Assembly: GCF_037975245.1 (NCBI RefSeq)
Contig: NC_092563.1
Span: 26,724,960 to 26,788,959, forward strand
Source: Apostichopus japonicus
Lineage: Eukaryota > Echinodermata > Holothuroidea > Aspidochirotida > Stichopodidae
DNA length: 64,000 bases
Reading direction: 5' to 3'
Shown here: positions 44,553 through 56,411 of the stretch, piece by piece
Layout of the letters: every line of letters starts with the position of its first letter
Numbering within the stretch: position 1 is the first letter of the stretch
Translations under genes and position numbers: made by a program
Notes under the pieces: generated by a model
Seen by the model: the letters and a program-made list of their open reading frames with translations, nothing else
Told to the model about the DNA's origin: nothing
Databases searched by the model: none

Positions 44553-45669
44553 CAAGGGCGGCGGAACCGGGGGGGGGGCACAGGGGGCACGTGCCCCCCC
44601 CCACTTTTCCTCAGGATAAAAATGTGCCCTTTTTCTACATAAAAAATTGTACTCTTGATCACCTTATTAGGTCAGCGATATTTCAGTAAGAGATCTAATC
44701 CTAAGTTAGAAGTAATAATGGATTCTGTGGGTCAAACTCAAATGTTTACTACCACAAGGCTTCTAGCATTCTGGTGAGTGCCATTATGCATATTCAATTT
44801 GTCAAAAAAATCCTAATACATTTCCAAAAATACATTGCTATATTACAGTGTGACTTTGTAATAAGCAGAAGCCATTTATAGCCTACTATGAATAATGAGT
44901 TTAGTTTTAATATCCCATAACCTCCCCCATCCTTTCGTATTTTGACATGTTTCATTTGCTTTCATGCATGTATCGATCGCGTGTGTACGGACTTTGACTT
45001 TATAATGATTTCACCTCATTTTGTCTCGCAAGAAAACTTGTTCCTTGTTTCCAATATGCACATTGGATATTGCAGTGCTAGTATGCATTTTATCCTTGAG
45101 GGGGGGGGGGGCAGTGGCGGAGCGTCCATACAGTCAGAGGGGGTGGATGCCCCCCTGACGGACTCAAAATGACTGCTGGCGCCCTTTTCAGCTTTTTACC
45201 ACTTTTTTACTTATTCGCGATTATTGACTATTTTATTGCGCTCTCAAATACCTATTAACATTTGTCACATTTTGTTGGTGTAATTTTCTGACAAAATGGC
45301 GATGACACCTATTTATTCTTCGTTTATCTGCAAATAGGGAAAGGGTCATTTCCGGCAATCTAGGGAGTATCTTTACTCAAAAAATTTCTGTACGCTCCGC
45401 GCCAACCTGTGGTGGCGCTCCGCTTAGATAGTGTCGAAAGCGCCCGGCCTACAGACCATTCTCGCCCCTGACCATCACCCCAAGCTCCGCCACTGAGGGA
45501 GGGGGGGGGCGTTGATGGAGTGATGTGTATACGCAAATAAGATAATACAATAAGAGTTATAAAGGGTACTAAATATCAGGCTGCATCAGTCCAATCGAAT
45601 TTCTGCAAAGTGCCCTTCGACGTCGGTGCCCCCCCCCCCCCCAGATTAAAAGTGCTTCCGCCGCCCTTG
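44553..45669. mobile_element. hAT-like element CAAGGGCGGCGGAA, with nested MITE
   Basis: Inverted ends CAAGGGCGGCGGAA / TTCCGCCGCCCTTG and perfect 8-bp duplication ACTATAGT (44545-44552 and 45670-45677). The 1117-bp span includes family 1 copy D, so the original element was about 725 bp. It carries GTGCCCCCCCC-type runs near both ends. Non-coding. Confidence 0.85.
45112..45495 (-). mobile_element. hAT-like MITE, family 1, copy D (nested)
   Basis: 384 bp, CAGTGGCGGAGCGTCC...AAGCTCCGCCACTG, inserted in a G-run of the element above. The flanks are GGGGGGGG and AGGGAGGG, an imperfect duplication that G-run slippage could explain. Shared core at about 45390-45430. Confidence 0.85.
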
Positions 45670-45810
45670 ACTATAGTATTGTGTGTATAACAAGCAAATT
45701 ATTTGCGTATTACTGAATGAACCATGAACCATCAAACCTGGCTCCTTATACAAAGGAACTAGGTTATAAACCATTGAACCATCTCGCTAGATCAGTATAG
45801 CTCGTATCCT

Positions 45811-46031
45811 CTATGGTGAACTGCGGATGGAGCGTTTGCGCTTTTTGTCGTAGGAGCCACAGCGTTCGGGATCAGGTTGGTTTTCGCCACAATCCGATTC
45901 GTCTGATCCATCAGAGCAGTCGATGTATTCTCCGTCGCATACGTCACACTCGGTGATACACATACCGTTATCACATTCAGCAACACTGAAAGGTTTCAGA
46001 TCCTCCTCGCTATAAGCCTCTTCACATAACG
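45811..46031 (-). CDS. Exon 3 (LDLa-2 and C-terminus), LDLa protein
   Basis: 221 nt including TAG, acceptor AAATTCATAG|. Encodes residues 86-158 with CITECDVCDGEYIDCSDGSD. Confidence 0.8.
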
Positions 46032-47705
46032 CTATGAATTTTAAGACGATAGAATGGAAGTTATTGAAAATTTTAAGATTTATTAGGTGTGGAATTTTGG
46101 GGGTGGGAGGGGGGGGGGCAACTATAAAGCCATCAGGCATCATTGGACAATATGATAAAAAAAAAAGGGTTTCTATACGACGAAATACTTCCCCAAAACA
46201 GCTAACAGCAATCAAATATCTGAATGTTTGATGTATATAGTATAGAAGATGCCATGTTGGTTTCTATGTTGCCTCACACATGAGAATGGATTATTGAGAT
46301 AGTCTGTAGGCTATAATGTGAAATTATTGAGCTACATGAGTATTGAATGGTTTTCTGCATTTAGCACGAATCTGTTTCAGTTTTTGTTTCTGTGTGAGGG
46401 TGGGTGGGGTGTCTACATGCGTTTGTTTTGTATTGTGACCGAGGACTTGAACGAAAGAATTCCAGATCCTCGGTATGGATTTCTTAAGAATCACCACGTC
46501 CTCGGAAGAATTCTATTGTGCATGTGGGGTATTGTTAAGGGTACGTGGATTTGAACAATGGAAAAGTACAATGGGGTCTTCGGTCTGAATGTAACTTAAT
46601 AAACATATGTGCGTGTGTGTGCGTTTGTTTTTCTATCTGACCGAGGACTTGAACAAAAGAATTTCAGGTCCTCGGTTGTGATTTCTAAAGAATCACCAAG
46701 TCCTCGGAAGAATTATATTGTATGGGGTATTGTTAAGGTTAGGGTACGTGGATTTGAACAATGGAAAAGTACAATGGGGTCCTCGGTTGGAATGAAACAC
46801 AAACATGTATGGGTGTGTGTGTTATAACGATCGATCGGTTGGCTTCAAATGTTGCATCTACAATGCGGCATTGAATGTGCTCTGTACTGCTGACATTGGT
46901 TTCAGGGTCAGCATTGCTTAAAATCATCCAGAAGATACAAATAGAAAAGGAAAGTATAGTTTCATAACCATCACAGATTAACAAACTGGACTGCAGCGCC
47001 TAGACTGACCACAACCCGAGCCTGACTCTACCGTCGTGACCTAGTTTACGATAGTCGAGAAGACTCCGCAGTTTATAACAACTGACCCCTCATCCGGCCC
47101 CGCCCCCACGTGGCGTAGGTTTAGTTATGTCGAGTCTCGATCAGTCTGCGGTTGGTTTTTAAGAATTATCCCCTCCCTCGCCCGCCCCGCCAAAACAGAA
47201 TTAGAGGTTCGGATTCACCAAATAATCTATTGTGACCGCTCATAAACCTCTGTACAGGTCGCGATACAGAAAATTGAAGATGTGTTAAGGGTCAACAGTC
47301 CAGTGGTGGGGTAGTCTGTACAGGTAGATCGAAACAAACTATCTTCGACGATTAAGTTTGTAAACTCAGAAATAATGTAAGGTGGCTGGCTGTATGTGTA
47401 ATACTCATGTCACTCTTCAAAGAGTTCATATTAACTTACATTTTTCTATAGATTTAAGTTTCCTTACCTTCCCATTCATCTTGACAACTTTGTTCATCTT
47501 CATCTTCATAATTATTGCAATCCAAAACACCGTCACATTCGTCATAGCGTGCATCAAGACATTCGTTGTCCCCGCAAATGAATAAAGATCCCTTTAAGTA
47601 TAGCTGATATGCGTCATAATGGTTGCATTCCACAATCCATTGGCCGCCGTTCCCTACGAAAAATTAGAAATAAATATACGTATATATATACATATTTAAG
47701 ATTTC

Positions 47706-47771
<66 letters not shown>

Positions 47772-48874
47772 GTCTGTGTGTATGAGTGTGTTTTTTGATC
47801 GCTCAACGCGTTAAACTGAGTAACAACAACTATAGTGTTCTACTAGTCTCAACTAATTCTCTCACAGAAATGAGACGGTAATGCGGGGGTGGGGGGGGGA
47901 GGGAAGTGGTGTGGATGGAGATGGAACAAACACAATTGCCCTTTCTGCGTGGGATCCTACGAAAGGCCTAAATGACACTGTCTTAACTTGGTATATCCCA
48001 TAGGTGTAGTCCTATCTCATATTTCAGGTTTCTGATGTTCTTCAGATTCACTTACAAAAACGCGGACCCACCCCCCCCCCCTCCCCAGTAGGTCGGATAT
48101 GTATTGACCTGTTTCTTACTATGTGTACAGTAGTTATCTAAGAATTGGGACCAAACGTTGAGTGTCATAAAACCTAAAATCAAAACTAAATCTCATTTGA
48201 AACAAAACTTAAATTGAGGCATACTGATAAATAAAACTTGTGTGCCCGTCAAAATCAAGAAAGGTACAGGAAAATTAAAAGTTCAAGTAATTATTAAACT
48301 GAAGGTTATTAGATAGCCTAAACACCTGTATACATACGTGGTTAATTTAATGGGATTTGTTACTTTAATGGGTATATAGGTTATTAGTATAAATTGACCC
48401 TTCACATTTTAAGCAGTGTTAAAATAAGTGAAAAGTTTCACTTTCCTGGAAGTTCTGATGCCCTCAAGTACTTCCAGACACTGGATTGGAAAATTCCTTT
48501 AGTCCATGGAGGTCAGACAAATGTTGAAGCCTGAGTTATTTTTTTAAATATTTTGTTACCATAAATGGACCTTTTAGCAGATTTAAGATGAAGGATAGGG
48601 TTCTTGATCAGCTTTAACACATTTCCTACCGTGGGGGGGGGGTGGCATTGGGGAGGGGAGAGGGTAGCGTTCGCGGCTATGATTTACATCTAGCCACAAA
48701 CGAGCCATTGCCTCATCTCATTTATGATCATGATTATATTATCCCCATGGTAACGCCATTGCATAGTTCTTGTGTTTACTGTATACATGTGTGGTCATAC
48801 TTACTTAACCCATAACCCTCTGCACACGCAAGTGAACATCCTAGCAACCAGATAGCCATTTTAATTCCAGACAT
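45811..48874 (-). CDS. Small secreted protein with two LDL-receptor class A modules
   Basis: Three exons (48874-48805, 47653-47468, 46031-45811) join in frame to a complete 158-residue protein. Residues 1-18 form a signal peptide (MSGIKMAIWLLGCSLACA). LDLa-1 lies at about 33-80, with cysteines 50, 55, 63, 69 and 80 and a weak acidic loop. LDLa-2 lies at about 105-133, with six cysteines and a canonical Ca-binding end DCSDGSDESDC. The C-terminus is basic (DKKRKRSIRSS), possibly cleaved by a furin-like protease. There is no transmembrane segment, so the product is probably extracellular. LDLa modules bind Ca and mediate ligand binding; no specific partner can be named. An acceptor-like tract (TTTCTTTGCCATAG) four bases before the ATG suggests a separate 5'UTR exon. 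Confidence 0.78.
46398..46805. repeat. ~200-bp tandem duplication with CCGAGGAC inverted motifs
   Basis: Two units (about 46398-46610 and 46611-46805), in intron 2 of the LDLa gene. Each contains GACCGAGGACTTGAAC, GAATCACCA.GTCCTCGGAAG and GTACGTGGATTTGAACAATG. ACCGAGGAC and GTCCTCGG are inverted within each unit, so each could fold. Confidence 0.8.
47468..47653 (-). CDS. Exon 2 (LDLa-1), LDLa protein
   Basis: 186 nt, acceptor ATTTTTCGTAG|, donor GGGAAG|GTAAGG. Encodes residues 24-85, including FICGDNEC and ECDGVLDC. Confidence 0.8.
47709..47770. repeat. (TA)n microsatellite
   Basis: Pure TA repeat in intron 1 of the LDLa gene. Confidence 0.95.
48805..48874 (-). CDS. Exon 1 (signal peptide), LDLa protein
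   Basis: 70 nt from ATG to donor TTAA|GTAAGTATG, phase 1. Encodes the signal peptide and YGL. Confidence 0.75.
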
Positions 48875-49063
48875 TTTCTATGGCAAAGAAAGAAACAGAA
48901 GAATAGGTTCAGACCTACAGAGGGAGAATATCTTTAAAAGTATTGTGCATTTAGTTTCCAACATTTGATTTCTGCTAGGCTATGCCAATAAGCCGTAGGC
49001 CCTAATCGTGGTTTCAAAAGCCAGATAGTATAATAATTGTAAGATGTCTTTTGGGTCCAAAAA

Positions 49064-49148
49064 AATTGTCGGAACATAGAGACGTCGGAACATATAGAGA
49101 CGTCGGAACATATAGAGACGTCGGAACATAGAGACGTCGGAACATAGG
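49064..49148. repeat. 18-20-bp minisatellite with GACGTC
   Basis: Five near-identical units GTCGGAACATA(TA)GAGAC, each junction forming the palindrome GACGTC. Confidence 0.9.
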
Positions 49149-49343
49149 TGTAGTGAAATATATTTTGCGTGTTTCCGTATTGTTGTCTGTTACATAATTT
49201 GGTGTAACTTGGTTTGACCATACCTCAAATTGTTCAGATTCAGCTGCATAATTATTCGCACATTTTTGAACGAGGACCTTGCGTGATTGGCTTGTTGAAC
49301 CCTCGTGATTTGTGTTATGTAATAAGTCCTATTCAATGTCCAT

Positions 49344-49345
<2 letters not shown>

Positions 49346-49396
<51 letters not shown>
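49346..49396. repeat. (TA)n microsatellite
   Basis: Pure TA repeat; overlying Tyr-Ile open frames are artefacts. Confidence 0.95.
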
Positions 49397-49402
<6 letters not shown>

Positions 49403-50711
49403 TTGGGCGCACACGGAAAAAGGACTATTGGCGTTGGTTGCGTCTAGCCAGGATACATAATTTTATAAAGATAACTTGCGAAATGGTTGGAAAGTAATGC
49501 CACGTAACCAATAATGCTGTTCGTAATAGGGACCAGTGGTTTCTTGATGTTCTCGATGTTAAAGGGCTAAAGAGGTATTTTGGTGTTTATATATTATAAG
49601 TTAAATGCTTTCTTCGTGTGTGTTTGCTGGTTCATGTTTGTGCAATAGTGAAATTTGTGTAGTTTTATTTCTGCCAAAAAACAAACAAACTATAAACTAT
49701 TAAACTATAAACTATTTTTGTATTTCGATAGTTTTACGGAGTCATGGAGTCATGCGACTGCGGAGTAAAATAAATTGCGGTGACTTCAACTTTTGTACGA
49801 ATCCGTCCTCATGTTCGTCTTGCCACGACCGTTACAATATAGGGATGTCACCGTGGCCACGAGGGAAGGGTGTGGGATCAGAAAGCTACATCAATATTGT
49901 CCCCACACACGACCCCAATTCCATACCCCACCTTAATGTTCTAACAGTTTTTTTTTTTCTTTCAAATTTCGGCAAGATAAAATTATTGACAAATCTCAGA
50001 AAGTTTCGTAATATTCCCGGAAATTGAGAAGGGTTAGGTTAGCTGCAGCTGAAAGTTTTCAGCTGAGCTATATAGAGATCGTGTGATTCTGCCGAAATTG
50101 ATTCTGTGTCTATTTCAATGACTGCCATTTCGCCATTTTCATTCGATTTGGATTACAATTTCACGATATTCACGACCAGTATGCGTTTTGGTGTGAGTAG
50201 CAAAATTTCTTCCGTCTTAATTTTCCCGTCATTTTGGGAAGTAATTCCACCCGTGGGAGACTTGTTATTCAGGCTTCCTATGTATAGTTTGATGTCATTC
50301 TCTGTAAATAGGACTTCTTGGCAGATTTGCAATTGGAACTTTTCAACAGTTTGTTTGTGGAATACCTATATATTGTTGGAGCCGTTTCCGATTTCTGTTG
50401 TTTAACGTTTCTCTGTGGTATACGTCGGTTCTAAACAAGTTGCAGGTCGTTCTACTATTGCATGGGTGCAATGTTCGTGATCAATTTTGAGTTAGCAAAA
50501 TTAAAACGGGATATCCACAACATTTTAGCAGAGAATTATACTTTTTTAACGTTTTTAGTTCTTTTATTGCGAGAATGAAACCTACGAAGTGCATATAATG
50601 TTTTTTTTTTAATTTATTTTTGTTTGCATTGGGCATAGCTTATTACTAGTAATTTCAACGATCTATTGCCTGAAATAAGTTCCTGACAGTGTTTCCAAAA
50701 AGGTAGATGCC
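49397..50711. other. Intergenic, no gene seen
   Basis: AT-rich sequence; open frames near 49.75-50.4 kb show no recognisable domain or splice structure. Confidence 0.4.
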
Positions 50712-51072
50712 CAGTGGTGGACCGTCCATACAGTCAAGGGCGGATGCCCCCCCCCCCCCGACGGACTCAAATGGACTGCTGGCGCCCTTTTCAGCTTTTT
50801 GCCACTTTTGACTTATTCGCTATTTTTGACTTTTTTATTGCGCTCTCATCTACCTATTGACATAGTTTGTCTCATTATCTGCAAATTAGCAAGGCCCGGA
50901 AAGGGTCATTTCCGGCGATCTAGGGAGTATCTTTACACAAAATATTTCTGTACGCTGCGCGCCAACCTGTGGTGGCGCTCCGCTTAGATAGTGTCGAAAG
51001 CGCCTCTACAGACCATTCGGTCTCGCCCACCCCCCCCCCACCCCACTGACCAGAACCCTTAGCTCCCCACTG
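50712..51072 (-). mobile_element. hAT-like MITE, family 1, copy E (old)
   Basis: 361 bp, ends CAGTGGTGGACCGTCC / TTAGCTCCCCACTG with several substitutions against the family, no recognisable 8-bp duplication. Shared core at about 50950-50988. Likely the oldest family 1 copy in the window. Confidence 0.8.
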
Positions 51073-52878
51073 CAGAAACCAGGAAAGGAATGACACTGCT
51101 ATCCCGTCTATATCTTATATTTTCGCACTAACAAATTGAAAAAAACTGCTTAGAAATAATGCGGCCAATCAAAACAAATTTCTCAAAGAGAAGCTTAGCT
51201 GAGCTTCTGTAGCGGTGCTGATCTTGTTTCTATCTAGTAATGCAAAACAATTGCAGTAAATTTCAAGCAATAAACGTTTTGTCACCTCTTTGTAAATTCC
51301 ATTGAACTGAATGTGCAAAGAAAATAGTAGAAACATTCGAAAATGCAACTCGATTAAGAAGATGAAGAGTCGAGCAAAATGTTAAAACCTTGTTTATTGC
51401 ATATTTGTTTAGTCTTTATTTATCTACGCAACTATGCATTGGTAAACCAGAAGAAAAAAAATGTATAGGCAAGACTGTGGAGGCAGGAAAAACATGAATG
51501 CAGAGCCAATAGTAAAACCAAAAAAGTTTTAACAAGGAAAACAAGCATCTAACAGAAAATTAATGTAGTAATTATGAAAACAATGAACTGTGTTATACCT
51601 ATGCAGTATTTGTTAATTGTATACAATAGTGTTTCGCTTTTTTTTAAGCTCGGTCAGACAGTCAAAATTATGCACATGAAATCTACTGTAAACAGTTGTA
51701 AACGAAGTAATATCATGAGATAGACCTTTCATCGGCTAATAGCAGCCTGCCTGTACAAAAGCACTGATATTCTCTTTCCCGTTAGATTCACTGATAACTT
51801 GTCACCAAATTCGATTCTTCAGTTTTTACAGTTTCGAACCCACCCCCCCCCCCTTCCACCTCCCCCACCATCCGCTCCTCCCACAAAATAATTACATGTA
51901 ATGATCATAATAACTGTAGAAAGGTTGATCATTTCCGCCCAGAATTCTTTATGTTAATAAGTATATATAGTTCTGGGTACATTCGCTTTGTGAGGCCTAC
52001 CCTCTTGGTACATTGTTCTGAAATTAGCAGATAATATCGACTGCATAATTGAACGTTTGTTGTGACCGAGAACAAGCAAGCTAATAACATTTTGTAACTA
52101 TGCAATTACGTAAAAAAAAAAATAGATAAACAAACAACAAAACCTAATAAAAACACACGCACAATAAGAAATGTCAAAGCAGCTGCTTTACATCACATAG
52201 TATGGTTACAAATAAAATCAAAACACAGGAAATGTTTTAAAGGGAATTAAAGACAATATATTACTCTCTTTTCTTTTATGCTGGGTTTGCTGTTTCTTCT
52301 CCTCGTAATAATCTTGATAAAGCTAGATAGATATGTTTACTTTCATGGTGAAGAATAAATTGCAATTTATTAATACCTATTATAATAACGTAAAAAGTAT
52401 AGAAAATATATAGCAGAATATATTCGTTTGGCATCCATGCCTACCACGTGTGACTCTGTATTACAGCTTGCATCAAGGGAAATGAAAATATGATAACGTA
52501 AAATAACGAAAATATAATATAGAATAATAAAAAAAAATAGAAAGAAAGACAGTCCATATGAAACGAAATTACCATTTTCATGAAATCTGCAGGAAATCAT
52601 TAGAAGAGAAACAATTATCCGCTGAAATGTATCAAAAATTCAATTAATACAGTGATCATAACAGCCCAGTTTAATCCTCTTACCTCACTGACATTGGATC
52701 GAATAGCTTGTAACCCCCTACCCTCCTCCCCCACCAAGTTCACCAAACGCAGTACATGCATGCTTCGTCTATTGATATTACCAATGTAAAATAGCAAGAA
52801 ATATCATTGTAACCAAAGTACGAAAAACAACATGTTATTATGCGGGGTATCCCTGACGAAGCTGAGTGCAGTCGCCCT
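51073..52878. other. Intergenic, no gene seen
   Basis: AT-rich sequence with a C-run near 51843-51852. Nothing recognisable on either strand. Confidence 0.45.
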
Positions 52879-53004
52879 CTATCGTTGCCATGAAGTCAGA
52901 GTTACACAGAGTTCTGGGTCTACGTCAGAGCCGTCTGTACAATCAACATTATAATAACCATCACAACTGTAACACTCTGTTATACATATTTGGGTTTTTT
53001 CAGA
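52879..53004 (-). pseudogene. Orphan LDLa exon, paralogous to the 45.8-kb gene
   Basis: 42 codons ending in TAG encode ICITECYSCDGYYNVDC and TDGSDVDPELC, clearly related to LDLa-2 of the gene at 45811-48874. An acceptor-like TTTTGATATAG precedes it. Homology to the intact gene continues upstream (GATCTAAGCAAGTTT) in a different frame, and no signal-peptide or LDLa-1 exon was found up to 56.4 kb. This is either a duplicated relic or the last exon of an unrecognised gene. Confidence 0.5.
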
Positions 53005-53540
53005 CTATATCAAAAGCAAACTTGCTTAGATCCTTCATTCCTTGACTTCTTTCGCACATGCAGCTGTTGATATTACAGCAAAATATTATCCAAACTTACT
53101 GGTATATATTTCATATACATATTATTGCAAACATTCTCAATATTTTGAGGGCTCCTCTGGAAAGCAGTGCTTTAAGTGTACTGAGCATGCAGGACTACCC
53201 TCATTAAAGATGACAATAATAATAATAATAATAAAAAAAATAAAAAACTTCATGATTATTGAAAACTGTTTTTGGTCCCCAGATAACAAATAAGGGTCCC
53301 AGAGAAACAACGACGACAATTATAAGCAGTACTTTGTTTGCCAATATCCAATATTGTTTTATTAAATATGGATCCATTGATTCGGATTGATTGATTCATA
53401 TTTCATTTCAAAGGTAATTTATTTGAAAATTTCTAGTTACAGTTTAAACATCTCATGGCTTAAAATGTATCTTAGCGAGAGTAATGGTGTGTGGAAGATC
53501 TTTTTAGATTATCATTTGAGTGATTTTGGAAAAGAAGTTT
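53005..53540. other. Short intergenic stretch
   Basis: AT-rich, with an (AAT)n microsatellite near 53215-53235. No gene seen. Confidence 0.4.
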
Positions 53541-54215
53541 ACTTAAAAGGTAATTTTAGCTAAATGGATTATATTTCTAACATCAATATTTTGTTGTTGT
53601 TGATAATTGATATATGTAAAGCGTGGTTTATTTTGAGTTTTAAAAACCGACAAGAAAAGTTTGAAAACGAGATAATTTGGAATAATTTGAACATTAAAGT
53701 TAATAATAAGACAGTGTTTAATCAGTTCCTGCACTTGAAGGGAATTGACGACTTTATACACATTTTTTTTTTTGTGTCTTCAATAATGATAGAAGAATAT
53801 TGCAGTATAATGTATTTGTGAAAGTCTATATTAGACAACTTTCCTTGTATCATGTGTAATAGATTAATTTCTGCTGTTCCGACTTTGTGGACGGAAAACT
53901 TGCTCAATACAGACTACTCAGATAATAATAATGAAACTGCTAAACAGTATACGTTCAAACATACACCGAAAAAATACACTATACAGTGGCAGTAAATTAC
54001 AAATACACCGTACCACGTGACCAAGTCGGAAAGTGGAGTTAACGGTGTACCAGCGAAACCTAGGAAATTGGCCCTCCCTTTAAAAAAATCTAGCTCAGAG
54101 GATACCTTTAATAGATTGCTTTATCACAAGAATATTTCACAATTGGCATATGCCATTATCACCAAAGGATCGACTCGTTCCGAGCACAACTTAATTACAG
54201 AGATGGAATTATAAC
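53540..54215 (+). mobile_element. LINE remnant (L1/Tx1-like), connection region
   Basis: Across stops and frameshifts the plus strand reads IIWNNLNIKVNNKTVF, LHLKGIDDFIHIFF, LISAVPTLWTENLL-like sequence and then SEDTFNRLLYHKN. This is the pattern following the reverse transcriptase in Tx1/L1 LINEs. Several stops make it inactive. Confidence 0.65.
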
Positions 54216-54260
54216 TTCGACAATTAAAACTGGTCAAATATGTTCTCTAGTGCCTAATTC

Positions 54261-55345
54261 TTGGATGCTAACTTTGTTCTTGGATGCAGTATTTCTAATT
54301 CCGTGTTTTATACAGAATTTAAGGCACTAGTAGACGCGTACATGTCATGGCAATTATCGAGAGCATCGTTATGTTCTTTCTGCAAAATTGAGTACCACAT
54401 ATATCACGTGCTATTGATATATCACGTGATTGGTTCCAACTTAAATCAGGCCTCAGTTCGGGGCAATCAAAAACCGAAAATGGTCAATGTGGACAGGGGA
54501 TTTGATTTATTTATTTAGGAGCCCAGTCGGGGGGGGGGGGGTGGAGTGGGAGGGTGGTGATAATTGTGGGTAGTACTAGTTACAAATCTGCAAGTGTTAT
54601 AACATGATATAGAAGTTTGTTGTACAACTGACAATTAAATGTGGATTTTGTTTTCGGCTCTAAAGATTTCCTTCATGCTTTCCGCAGTCTTCACTGACTA
54701 ACTGGGAACGAGGGGGGGGGGGGGAGGGGCGGGCGGATCTCAAGGAATCATTCAACACTAAAACGATCTCTTCTTTGACATGAATTTAAGGTACTGACCT
54801 ATTTCGCTTTTGTTGCTGTTGTTGTTGTTAATGGTTAGAAATGGTTGATCGTATCAAGTGATCAGCTCGTCCTCCGCCCGCCATCCCATACCCCCCCCCC
54901 CCGACAAAAAAAACCTCTCACCACCGCAACATATGGAAAAGTTCAGGCTATAAAAGAGCATTTGCTCTACAAAGCCACACAGACTAAACTCCGCCCATGT
55001 TATGAGTCACCGGTATGAATATGCATATTGACAGGCGGACTGTTCCATTACCGGCATGGGGATTGTATTTGTTTCTAAATGAATTGATGCTAAAATAATT
55101 ATGGCAGTGAATGTAAACGAACACTGAGACATGACGTTGTGTTTATACATTTATTTGTCTGCACACCTTTTAATCGAACTTGAGAAAATAACACTTGTTA
55201 CAAATCAATTGGTTGTAAAAGCAAAATAAAGTAAAAATTTTCAGAAAATGACAAAAAATCATGGCGAACTGTGATAGCGTGGTAGAAAGAATGAAGGCTT
55301 ACATGGACGAAATGTGTGAATGAAAAAAAAAACTAAGAACGAATA
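54261..55345. other. Intergenic, no gene seen
   Basis: G/C homopolymer runs near 54528-54542, 54712-54728 and 54891-54902; otherwise AT-rich. The frame at 54261-54518 has no recognisable domain. Confidence 0.4.
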
Positions 55346-55577
55346 CCGTATTTATCCCATTATACGCCCCGGGGCGTAACATTTTTCAAACTGGGGCGTT
55401 TATTAGGGGTCAATTTTCTACGATGTTACGTATATGATTAGGCCAAGCCTATATAGGCTTGCACATACGTTTGTTCATAGCCTTAGTCAGCTATTTTCGG
55501 ACAATTTTGTTTGCTGAATTTTGATGGGAATTTTAGGGGGTCGTTCATTAGGGAGGGGCGTTTAATGGGATAATCCC
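55346..55577. mobile_element. Short MITE with TTATCCCATTA ends
   Basis: About 230 bp with 19-bp imperfect inverted ends TTATCCCATTATACGCCCC and GGGGCGTTTAATGGGATAA (18 of 19 paired). Flanking duplication not clear. Non-coding. Confidence 0.6.
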
Positions 55578-56407
55578 AACAGGTCTATGTTATGGGGTGG
55601 GGTAATGTGTGGGCTCGGGGGATGGTATGGAAACAACAAAATTTAGGTGATTTGATAATTTACACAGTAATTAGGGGAGTAAATTTCTGTCAGCAACTTA
55701 GTATTTTCATTCCAGTTAACAATAGACCATGTTGGCAGAGAGGGCAGAAAACATCCAAAATGATGATTTTTCTTGTCACCATTTTTTGTTTATTCTAAAT
55801 TTCTTAGGTGGCGAGAACATTTCTAGGCTTGACTACAGGCTTAGGGTGGTTATCCTTAAATCCTACAGGTCTATGGGCAGGTAATACCCTTAAGGGAAAA
55901 TACATTTAGATGTCTTTTAATGCAATATAATGCAATAATCAGATAGTGACACTATTTTCATGAGAAATGTTTACTATTGGATAATGAAGAGGGACCCCTC
56001 CCCTCTGCCCCTGACAGCAATTCTACCATATTTGCTAAATTAAATTGTGATTATTTTTTAGGTTTCTGTGCATTCTGACACCCGGACTACATTGTTCACA
56101 ACAATTGTTATGATTTTGACAGAATACCCTTAATGTTAACCTGAAGATTCAATATCATAGCTATAAAACATGAAAATCAGATGCTGCTTCACTTTCTGGA
56201 AATTAATTCACTAAATGCATGTAATATTTTAGTATGTAATTTGCATGTAATTTTTTAGTATGTAATTTGCATGTAATTTTTTTTTCATTTTCTTAATCCT
56301 TCTACCAAAAAATCATAGAGACATTCCTGAATGTGGTATAAAATGTGTGTGCATTCAATGCGAGTCACCATTAATAGTAAACAGAATGTTGTATTTGTGA
56401 TCTCACA
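55578..56407. other. Region downstream of the two-ORF cassette
   Basis: AT-rich. A 27-bp tandem repeat (TTTTAGTATGTAATTTGCATGTAA-type) lies at 56216-56283. No gene seen. Confidence 0.45.
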
Positions 56408-56411
56408 TGTT

